From Pseudomonadota bacterium (GTDB lineage Bacteria; Pseudomonadota; Gammaproteobacteria; Burkholderiales; Burkholderiaceae_C): 64,000 nt of DNA. The number at the start of each line of letters is the position of its first letter. Position 1 is the first letter of the stretch. Under the pieces are notes generated by a model. That model did no database searches. It was not told the origin of the DNA and saw nothing but the letters and a program-made list of their open reading frames with translations. A program made the translations under genes and the position numbers. The stretch spans positions 176,876 to 240,875 of the forward strand of contig CAUJHV010000005.1 in NCBI GenBank assembly GCA_963205115.1, read 5' to 3'. Below, in pieces: positions 56,918 to 63,860 of the stretch.

Positions 56918-57514
56918 ATCACCTAACGCGGCATATGCGACCTTTGTACCAGTGACCACAAGGTGACCCTCATTCGCAAGCCACTGAACTATAGCTGCGA
57001 TCTGCTCGTCGGTGAGTTGCTTCCGGAACAGTGAGCCAATGCTGCTGCTCAGAGTTTTGACCGTTCGCGGCTTCGAAGCCTTCGTTTGCCGCAACCACGT
57101 GAGTGTTGCTTGATTTCGCTCGGTGGGTGTCTTCGCCAAAGAAGTCTTGACGAGTGGGATGTCCCCGATGTCCTTCACTCTGCCGGCGAGGATGCCTTGG
57201 GACTTGAGGTGCTGAACCAAAGGATCAAAGCCGGTGTCCTTGGACACTATGTGAAAGAAGGCAGTTCTGTCTGACGCAGCCAACTTCCCGATGTAGTACG
57301 CGATGTGGAAGTCAAGAGCATTCGAACCATTGCCTGAGATCTTGACGTACTCGGCGCGCTCGCCGAGTTGCTGGAGGGCAGCAGCAGTCTCGAAGGGCAC
57401 CTTGCTCTGGCTGGCGCCCACGAAAACCATGAGCTTGAAGTGATCCTGCGCCAAGGCGTCGAGCGCCGATGGCTGGACATTCTCGAAATCAATCAGGACG
57501 AAGTTGGTGCGCAC
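56912..57514 (-). CDS. PIN/NYN-like domain protein
   Basis: A 200-residue protein. Residues 1-125 are a PIN/NYN-like fold: NFVLIDFENVQPSALDAL (first acidic site), SNALDFHIAYYIGKLAASD (second) and HIVSKDTGFDPLVQHLKSQG (third aspartate). The end (LTDEQIAAIVQWLANEGHLV) is a winged-helix-like piece. Such proteins are ribonucleases or RNA binders. GTG start at 57514; the stop codon is inside the attC core. Confidence 0.88.
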   Translation of the reverse strand: MRTNFVLIDFENVQPSALDALAQDHFKLMVFVGASQSKVPFETAAALQQLGERAEYVKISGNGSNALDFHIAYYIGKLAASDRTAFFHIVSKDTGFDPLVQHLKSQGILAGRVKDIGDIPLVKTSLAKTPTERNQATLTWLRQTKASKPRTVKTLSSSIGSLFRKQLTDEQIAAIVQWLANEGHLVVTGTKVAYAALGDA

Positions 57515-57530
57515 GAGTGTTGTATGTGAT

Positions 57531-57640
57531 GCCTAACTAACGGTGTAACCTGCCCGCAGCGGCGTGGGTGGCGCGGGCGAGAATGAAATGGAGCTCGCGA
57601 CAGCCACGCCGTTGCGGGTCAGGTTGACACATTGTTAGGC
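57531..57640 (-). other. attC site, 110 bp
   Basis: GCCTAAC left, GTTAGGC right (57634-57640); arms GTAACCTGCCCGCAGCGGCG and GCCGTTGCGGGTCAGGTTG. Confidence 0.92.
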
Positions 57641-57647
57641 CGCATTC

Positions 57648-58232
57648 TCAGCTGTTGTAGCGCCACGGTGCGTATGCCATATCACGGGCGCGTTCCCATG
57701 CCGCGCCTTCAAACTCTTTAGTGAATTCCGGTTCGGCCAGCGCGATAAGGCGAACGACGATCCAGCCAGTGTCATCAACGAGTGCCTCGATCTCGCCGCT
57801 GGAGAACTTTCGCACTTGGAAACTTTCGCGGACCCGCGACACAAACTTTTTGTGTGTCAGTACAGAACTAGCGCCCGGAAACTCGACACCATTGTGAACT
57901 ATGAGATGCCTCACTTCTGCAATCCGCCGAAACTGCATGGCAATAGTATTGAATTCCGCGATTTTTTCCGACTGAGTTTCAGTTTCTGGCAGGATGTGGC
58001 TAACCTTGTTCAATATTTCCGAAATCCTTGAACCCGCGAAGATGTGCCGTCCTATTGAGTCTGACACTCCCAGAGCCCGTCGCGCGAACATATGCAGAGC
58101 AGCTTCGGCCTTTGCGTAGTTCGCAATGAACATTCCGAGAGAGCGGTACACCTCCGCCTCTTGCGAGTTGTCGCCGGGAATCCAGAATCTCACGGACAAC
58201 ACATTCTCATTGATGGGGATTGAGGAACTCAT
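57648..58232 (-). CDS. Hypothetical helical protein
   Basis: A 194-residue protein, mainly helical (EAEVYRSLGMFIANYAKAEAALHMF, residues 25-50, is listed in parts). RRIAEVRHLIVHNGVEF carries an R-x4-6-H spacing (VRHLIVHNG), reminiscent of HEPN or Apea-like domains. Base composition is lower in GC than its neighbours. Role unknown. Confidence 0.65.
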   Translation of the reverse strand: MSSSIPINENVLSVRFWIPGDNSQEAEVYRSLGMFIANYAKAEAALHMFARRALGVSDSIGRHIFAGSRISEILNKVSHILPETETQSEKIAEFNTIAMQFRRIAEVRHLIVHNGVEFPGASSVLTHKKFVSRVRESFQVRKFSSGEIEALVDDTGWIVVRLIALAEPEFTKEFEGAAWERARDMAYAPWRYNS

Positions 58233-58261
58233 TCTTGACGAACAATGGTTTGGATATTGAG

Positions 58262-58722
58262 GCCTAACTAAAAGTTCAGCGGCGGCCAACGGCAACGCCG
58301 TTGGCTGTCCGCTGCAACGTTGAGTTGGGCAGGCCGCTTGCGGCCGGATGTGGCCCGAGCAAGCTTAACTGCCGAGACACCCCGGCCTTTGTTGACCGCT
58401 TGTGGCGCGCATCATCAGAACTGATGACGGATCCCGCACGGCGGCGCCCTGCTCGACCGCAACAGCCGGCTCGCCGGCCGCCAACGGACGGGCGGCCCGC
58501 GCAGTTGCGTGAGCTTGATGCCTGAGCGGGCAGACCGGCACGAGGGTCCGCGCCAGTGGGCGCGGGTGTGACGACCGCAACGGGGCATCGTTTCGACGCC
58601 GCGGTGGCTCGCCGGCCGCCAACGGACGGACGGCCCGAACGAGCGGTGATGGTGAGCCAGGTCGAGACGAGCAGTCGGTTCAGCATCGAGGCGCGGGCGG
58701 ACACGACAACCAACTGCATTCC
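58262..58722 (-). repeat. 461-bp unit 1
   Basis: attC-like palindrome at 58262-58330 with GCCTAAC at the left edge. Open frame 58276-58719 (start MQLVVVSARAS, end ANGVAVGRR), basic and Arg/Ser/Gly/Ala-rich with no known domain. Its 5' half is nearly the same as that of unit 5. Confidence 0.75.
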
Positions 58723-59183
58723 GCCCAACTTTGAGTTCAGCGGCGGCCAACGGCAACGCCGTTGGCTGTCCGCTGCAACGTTGAGTTGGGCAGGCCGCTT
58801 GCGGCCGACTGTGACCCAACCGAGACGACCTGTCGAGATGCCACGACCTCGGTTGAACGCTTGATGCGCTCATGCACAGAACCGTGGATGAACCCGCCAC
58901 GGCGGTGCCATGTTGAAGCGCCACAGTCGGCTCGCCGGCCGCCGACGGACGGACGGCCCACGCCGCGGCGTCGATGCAAGGCCCGAACGGACAACCCGGT
59001 CAGAGGAACCGCGCCGGCGGGCGCGGGTGTGATGCCCGCAACGGGGCACCGTCTCGACGCCTCGGTATTCCGCCGGCCGCCAGCGGACGGACGGCCCGAG
59101 CGAGCGGCGACGGTGAACCTTGTCGAGCCGAGCAGTCGGTTCAGCATCGTGAAGCGGGTGAAGGCGACAACCAACTGCATTCC
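58723..59183 (-). repeat. 461-bp unit 2
   Basis: Palindrome 58723-58791. Open frame 58737-59180 (MQLVVAFTRFTMLNRLLG). The GRPSVGGRR-type peptide occurs twice within it. No ribosome binding site is visible. Confidence 0.7.
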
Positions 59184-59644
59184 GCCCAACTTAGAGTTCA
59201 GCGGCGGCCAACGGCAACGCCGTTGGCTGTCCGCTGCAACGTTGAGTTGGGCAGGCCGCTTGCGGCCGGATGTGCCCAGAACGAGCTTACCGGCCAGACT
59301 GCCCCGCCCTGCATTGACCGCTTGAGGCACGCATACACAGAACTGTGGATGAGTGAGCCGCGGCGGCTCCATGTTGAGGCGCAACAACCGGTTCGCCGGC
59401 CGCCGACGGACGGACGGCCCACGCCCCTGCGTCGACGCAAGACCTGAACGGACAAGCCGGCACGAGGGTCCGCGCCAGCGGGCGCGGGCGTGACGCCCGC
59501 AACGGGGCACCGGTTCGACGCGGCGGTGGTGCGCCGGCCGCCAGCGGACGGACGGCCCGAACGAGCGGTGAAGGCGAGTCTGGTTGAGGCGAGCTGTCGG
59601 CTCAGCATCGCGACGTGGGTGGAGACGACAACCAACCGCATTCC
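59184..59644 (-). repeat. 461-bp unit 3
   Basis: Palindrome 59184-59252. Open frame 59198-59641 (MRLVVVSTHVAMLSRQLA). The central block (GACGCAAGACCTGAACGGAC) is shared with unit 4. Confidence 0.7.
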
Positions 59645-60105
59645 GCCCAACTTAGAGTTCAGCGGCGGCCAACGGCAACGCCGTTGGCTGTCCGCTGCAA
59701 CGTTGAGTTGGGCAGGCCGCTTGCGGCCGGCTGTGACCCAAGCAAGCGTGCCTGTCGAGATGCCCCGCCCTCGGTTGAACGCTTGATGCGCTCATGCGCA
59801 GAGCAGCAGTCGTGACCGGCACGGCGGCGCCATGCTCGAACGCCACAGTCGGTTCGCCGGCCGCCGATGGACGGGCGGCCCACGCCGCGGCCCCGACGCA
59901 AGACCTGAACGGACAAACCGGCACGAGGGTCCGCGCCGGCGGGCGCGGGTGTGACGCCCGCAACGGGGCACCGGTTCAACGCCACGGTGGCGCGCCGGCC
60001 GCCAACGGACGGACGGCCCGCACGAGCGGTGACGGTGAGCCTAGTCGATAAGAGCAGTCGGTTCAGCATCGAGGCGCGGGCGGAGACGACAACCAACTGC
60101 ATTCC
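59645..60105 (-). repeat. 461-bp unit 4
   Basis: Palindrome 59645-59713. Open frame 59659-60102. The stretch next to the palindrome differs strongly from unit 3 while the other half is nearly the same. Confidence 0.7.
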
Positions 60106-60566
60106 GCCCAACTTAGAGTTCAGCGGCGGCCAACGGCAACGCCGTTGGCTGTCCGCTGCAACGTTGAGTTGGGCAGGCCGCTTGCGGCCGGATGTGGCCC
60201 GAGCAAGCTTAACTGCCGAGACACCCCAGCCTTTGTTGACCGCTTATGGCGCGCATCATCAGAACTGATGACGGACCCCGCACGGCGGCGCCCTGCTGGA
60301 CCGCAACAGCCGGCTCGCCGGCCGCCAACGGACGGGCGGCCCGCGCCAATGTTCGACACGGCGGCCTGAACGGACAAACCGGCCCGAGGGTCCGCGCCGG
60401 CGGGCGTGGGTGTGACCACCGAAACGGGGCACCGGCTCGACGCCACCGAGGTCCGCCGGCCGCCAGCGGACGGACGGCCCGAGCGAGCGGTGACGGTGAG
60501 CCTGGTTGAGGCGAGCAGTCGGTTCAGCATCGCGACGTGGGTGGACACGACAACCAACTGCATTCC
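60106..60566 (-). repeat. 461-bp unit 5
   Basis: Palindrome 60106-60174. Open frame 60120-60563. First ~190 bp match unit 1 almost exactly, the rest resembles units 3 and 4, so it looks like a recombinant. Confidence 0.7.
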
Positions 60567-60695
60567 GCCCAACGTAAAGCTCAGCCGCGCGCGGAGGCGT
60601 GGCGACAGGAGCGGCTGGCACAAAATGGGCGGAGCCCATTGCCAGCCGCGAGTGGCGGCACGCCGTAGCGCGTCGGCTGCAGCGCCATGTTAGGC
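60567..60695 (-). other. attC site, 129 bp
   Basis: GCCCAAC left, GTTAGGC right (60689-60695); main class with ATGGGCGGAGCCCAT centre. Confidence 0.95.
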
Positions 60696-60732
60696 CGCAG
60701 TGCAGGCGCCACGGTGGGCACGTAAATCAAGC

Positions 60733-61128
60733 TCAATGTTCTGCTGCATGGCAAGCGACGCACAACTTGTTCCCGTCCGGATCTCTGAAGTACGCGCCAT
60801 AGTAGTGTTCATGATATTCCGGACGTAGGCCGGGCGCGCCTTCGGATGTGCCCCCGCTCGCCAGCGCAGCTGCATAGGCTTTGCGGACCACCTCTCGGTC
60901 TTTGGCCGCGAATGCAACCATTTGGCCATTGCCGGGGTGGTGGGCACGCTCGTCGTACGGATGGCAAATCGCGAAGTAGGGACGCGCCCTACCCGCGCTT
61001 TGCCACCCCGCCCAAGGACGAGCAGGGTCAGACCAACGTTTCTCAACTTCTAGCGCCTCCATCACCTTGTCGTAGAAGCGCTCGGCACGAGCGAAGTCGG
61101 TGACGCTAACGAAGATGTGAGAGAACAT
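60733..61128 (-). CDS. VOC family protein
   Basis: A 131-residue glyoxalase-like protein: MFSHIFVSVTDFARAERFYD, PYFAICHPYDERAHHPGNG and YHEHYYGAYFRDPDGNKLCV, with D-P-D-G-N turn. It resembles glyoxalase-fold proteins with a lactoylglutathione-lyase-like layout. Activity not assignable. Confidence 0.93.
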   Translation of the reverse strand: MFSHIFVSVTDFARAERFYDKVMEALEVEKRWSDPARPWAGWQSAGRARPYFAICHPYDERAHHPGNGQMVAFAAKDREVVRKAYAAALASGGTSEGAPGLRPEYHEHYYGAYFRDPDGNKLCVACHAAEH

Positions 61129-61162
61129 GCGCGGTTCGAGAAGGAGGGTGGTTTCTTCTGCG

Positions 61163-61291
61163 GCCTAACGTAGAGCTCAGCCGCGCGCGGAGGCGTGGCG
61201 CCAGGAGCGGCTGGCACAGAATGGGCGAAGCCCATTGCCAGCTGGGAGTGGCGGCACGCCGTAGCGCGTCGGCTGCAGCGCCGGGTTAGCC
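61163..61291 (-). other. attC site, 129 bp
   Basis: GCCTAAC left, GTTAGCC right (61285-61291); main class. It holds the pyrF stop codon. Confidence 0.94.
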
Positions 61292-61987
61292 CGCATTCGC
61301 TGCGCTCATTGCCGCGAGGGCTTCTTGATACGCAGCAGACGGATTCGCGGCTTGCGTGATTGAGCGGCCCACAACAATGTGCGTGGCACCGGAGTTGCGT
61401 GCACTAGCCGGCGTGGCCACACGTGCTTGATCGTTGGACTGGGCGCCCGCAAACTGAATGCCTGGCGTGACGATGAGCATGTTGGCGGGAAGTTGCTTCG
61501 CGAGGTACGCAGCTTCGTTCACCGAGGCAACTACGCCGTGGCAGCCGCAGTTCGCGGCAAGTTTGGCCAAACGCTCGACCTGTTGTCTCACCGATGGAGG
61601 AAGCCCAATTTCCGGCAAATCCTGGTCGTTCAAACTGGTGATGACTGTCAAGGCCAACACCTTCAGTGCTGGGTATGGCGCCGCAGCGTTGACGGCCGCT
61701 CGGAGCACCGCTGCCCCGCCAGACGCGTGCACTGTGACCATAGAGACACCCAGCTTTCCAGCGGCGCGAACGGCTCCAGCAACTGAGTTGGGAATCTCGT
61801 GTAGCTTGAGGTCCAGAAAGACACTCTTGCCGTTCTTGACCAACTCGCGGACTACGTCTGGGCCCTCTTCGGTAAGAAGCTGCAGCCCCACCTTGTAGAA
61901 CGAGGCCTCCGGTCCAAGCGCAGCAACAAGGCGCATAGCCTCAGCACGGTTGGGATAGTCGAGTGCAACGATAACGGGTGATGTCAT
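61286..61987 (-). CDS. pyrF: Orotidine-5'-phosphate decarboxylase
   Basis: A 233-residue OMP decarboxylase, last step of UMP synthesis. Signatures are PVIVALDYPNRAEAMRLV, FYKVGLQLLTEEGPDVV, the catalytic FLDLKLHEIPNSVAGA and TPGIQFAGAQSNDQARVATP with VVGRSITQAANP. The active-site tetrad is normally D-x-K-x-x-D; here the last aspartate is glutamate (LHEIP). ATG at 61987, stop inside the attC core. A core metabolic gene as cassette cargo is unusual; many betaproteobacteria keep a different, longer pyrF elsewhere. Confidence 0.93.
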   Translation of the reverse strand: MTSPVIVALDYPNRAEAMRLVAALGPEASFYKVGLQLLTEEGPDVVRELVKNGKSVFLDLKLHEIPNSVAGAVRAAGKLGVSMVTVHASGGAAVLRAAVNAAAPYPALKVLALTVITSLNDQDLPEIGLPPSVRQQVERLAKLAANCGCHGVVASVNEAAYLAKQLPANMLIVTPGIQFAGAQSNDQARVATPASARNSGATHIVVGRSITQAANPSAAYQEALAAMSAANAG

Positions 61988-62007
61988 GGCAGGGCGGTCC
62001 TTATGCG

Positions 62008-62136
62008 GGCTAACGTAAAGCTCAGCCGCGCGCGGAGGCGTGGCGCCAGGAGCGGCCGGCACACTATGGCCGCAGGCCATTGCCGGCTGCGACTGGCGGC
62101 ACGCCGTAGCGCGTCGGCTGCAGCGCCATGTTAGAC
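62008..62136 (-). other. attC site, 129 bp
   Basis: GGCTAAC left, GTTAGAC right (62130-62136); main class with ATGGCCGCAGGCCAT centre. Confidence 0.95.
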
Positions 62137-62256
62137 CGCGGTCGCTCGAACGGAACATCGAACGACCGAGACAGGATGACCTGCTGACACAGACTCTGCA
62201 ATGGCCATTGCATAACGCTCACCTGCCCTCCCCGCTTTGTGCTTCCGGCCCACTTC

Positions 62257-62550
62257 TCAGCCTTGACGACGAAGCTCATAGTCTTCCAGCGCCAGGAGAA
62301 GCGACGTTCGATGACTTCGCGCCACCTCTTGCCATGGCGCATCCAGGATTGCACCTTCATGCGCCCAGAGCACGTTGAGGGTTACCGACGGACTGACGCG
62401 CTTCGCACGCACGAACGCTGCAACGGCCCCAAGCTCCTGAAGCCGGCTCAAAGAAGTGATGCCGGCCGCCGCGAGGATGGCCCGAGACTTAGGGCCAATG
62501 TTCCGAAGCGCATTCGGCTTCGAGATTGGCGACGCACTATGGCGTGGCAC
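62257..62550 (-). CDS. TfoX C-terminal domain protein
   Basis: A 97-residue protein with the helix-hairpin-helix-like TfoX C-terminal domain: ALRNIGPKSRAILAAAGITS, RLQELGAVAAFVRAKRVSPS, VTLNVLWAHEGAILDAPWQEV. The N-terminal TfoX domain of the competence regulator is absent. GTG start at 62550. The C-domain alone may bind DNA or protein; involvement in competence is only a hypothesis. Bases 62137-62256 downstream hold nothing recognisable. Confidence 0.88.
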   Translation of the reverse strand: MPRHSASPISKPNALRNIGPKSRAILAAAGITSLSRLQELGAVAAFVRAKRVSPSVTLNVLWAHEGAILDAPWQEVARSHRTSLLLALEDYELRRQG

Positions 62551-62567
62551 GGTACGTTTACTCCGTG

Positions 62568-62696
62568 GTCTAACGTTCGCGGTGAGCCGCCCGCGAAGGC
62601 AGGTAGCGTAAGCCCGGACTGAGAGAATTTAAGGAGCAACTCAGTCTGGGCTTACGCTGCCTGCCGTAGCGGGTCGGCTCGACCACGGGGTTAGGC
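62568..62696 (-). other. attC site, GTAAGC class, 129 bp
   Basis: GTCTAAC left, GTTAGGC right (62690-62696); GGCAGGTAGCGTAAGCCCGG and GGGCTTACGCTGCCTGCC arms. Carries the stop of the next gene. Confidence 0.95.
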
Positions 62697-63728
62697 CTCG
62701 TCACTGCTTGGCTCGATGGATGTCTTAAATGCTACCGCGCGCCAGTTCTCAGCGACGTAGCGCTGAAGGCACGCGACGAGGAGCCTGGTACCGAACACCG
62801 AGAGATCGACTATGTCGCCGTACTTCGCCTGTGCCCTTGGGTCTATGGAATCAAAGTGCGACGGATGGATGACCTGCAAACCACCGTGCACAAACGAACT
62901 TCGGTGGTCGTACATGGACCTCAACTGCTTCTTCAGCAACTTGATCTGCTCGTCGGATGGTTCAAGGAGCAATGTGATGCGATCCAGCAGTGCGTTGAAG
63001 TTCTCCCCAGTTCGGGTCTGAAACAAGGACTCGAACCCGAAGAAGATCCAGACGATGTCCTCGGGCCTTCCAGAACTGCGACACACATGCCAGAGCGCAA
63101 ATATCGCGCGCTCCACGGGTGTCTCCGGTACTTGGCCCACGCCATTGCGGACGCGCTTGTACCAACGGTCTACGACCTTGATGTTGAGCCGACTCAGTTT
63201 CGGCCAGGAGATCGTGCGCGCAAAGTAGTCGTCCAAGTAGTAGGCCGAGAGGGATAGGGGTTCGTGCGGAGTTGGCCCGGTTTGCTCAAGGCGTAAGGCG
63301 TTGAAGTCTGCCGCCGACGGGAGCGCCAAGTTCACGACGGCAAACAGGTCATAAAGCGCGTTCTCAATGAAGAAATCGGGGTACCAGTCGTGCTTCGACA
63401 GCTTGTTGCGGCCATCGATTTCTACGTTGACTGGGATCACGACTTCCTTTGAGTAGACCTCCCACCAGTCCGGTGGCAGATCGCGCGGGCTGTGGCGAAG
63501 CAGCTTTGACATCAGGAATTGTTGCGCGAGGACTGGACCGACAGGGCTCCAATCGAACCTGACGACCACATCGCACCCATCGTGGCTTGCCTTGCGGGTA
63601 GCTATACAGTCGTGCTGCCGCTCCCAGAAGGCAACGACTTCCTCTAAGTAGGCAAGGTCGCCAGTCTCATCGTCGGCATTGAGCGCGAGACGTCCGAATA
63701 TGGACTTGGTGAGGGATCGGGTGGGCAT
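62691..63728 (-). CDS. Apea-like HEPN domain protein
   Basis: A 345-residue protein, the largest cassette product. N-terminal half unassigned (WERQHDCIATRKASHDGCD, LSAYYLDDYFARTISWPK). The C-terminal region carries VERAIFALWHVCRSSGRPED, WIFFGFESLFQTRTGENFNALLDRI and SMYDHRSSFVHGGLQ, whose R-S-S-F-V-H-G matches the R-x4-6-H site of HEPN domains (Apea type). HEPN proteins are often RNases in defence or abortive responses; this one has no visible antitoxin partner. Confidence 0.8.
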   Translation of the reverse strand: MPTRSLTKSIFGRLALNADDETGDLAYLEEVVAFWERQHDCIATRKASHDGCDVVVRFDWSPVGPVLAQQFLMSKLLRHSPRDLPPDWWEVYSKEVVIPVNVEIDGRNKLSKHDWYPDFFIENALYDLFAVVNLALPSAADFNALRLEQTGPTPHEPLSLSAYYLDDYFARTISWPKLSRLNIKVVDRWYKRVRNGVGQVPETPVERAIFALWHVCRSSGRPEDIVWIFFGFESLFQTRTGENFNALLDRITLLLEPSDEQIKLLKKQLRSMYDHRSSFVHGGLQVIHPSHFDSIDPRAQAKYGDIVDLSVFGTRLLVACLQRYVAENWRAVAFKTSIEPSSDEA

Positions 63729-63743
63729 GATGTTGCCTACGAG

Positions 63744-63860
63744 GCCTAACGTTCGCGGTAACCTGACCGTGGAGGCAGGTGGCGTAAGCCCGGACGGGCA
63801 GAATGCTGAAAGCTAGCACGGCCGGGCTTACGACGCCTGCCGGAGCGGGTCAGGTTGACC
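63744..63860 (-). other. attC site, GTAAGC class, cut by insertion sequence
   Basis: GCCTAAC (63744-63750), GTAAGCCCGGACGGGC and CCGGGCTTAC arms, then GCGGGTCAGGTTGACC where the element begins. The remaining right part lies beyond the window. Confidence 0.9.

Larger units (their letters stand above)
58262..60566 (-). repeat. Tandem array of five 461-bp units with attC-like ends
   Basis: Five units of exactly 461 bp (58262, 58723, 59184, 59645, 60106). Each begins with a 69-bp palindrome GCCCAAC...GTTGGGC holding AACGGCAACGCCGTTGGC. Conserved blocks (GCCGGCCGCC.ACGGACGG twice, GAGGGTCCGCGCC) alternate with variable ones. The unit carries an open 148-codon frame on the minus strand from an ATG at the cassette edge to a stop inside the palindrome. 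Confidence 0.92.

Noticed and set aside
45414..58232. Toxin-antitoxin modules, common in superintegrons
   Set aside because: I looked for paired short genes of RelE/ParE, HigBA, Phd/Doc and similar types in the cassettes and saw none with recognisable motifs.
58262..60566. CRISPR array
   Set aside because: Period 461 bp is far too long, the repeats are palindromic attC-like, and no cas genes are present.
46503..62360. Repeated short proteins of the type MALQPTRYGVPPLAAG found at many attC sites
   Set aside because: They are translations of attC arms. The same peptide recurs only because the palindrome recurs; no start signals.
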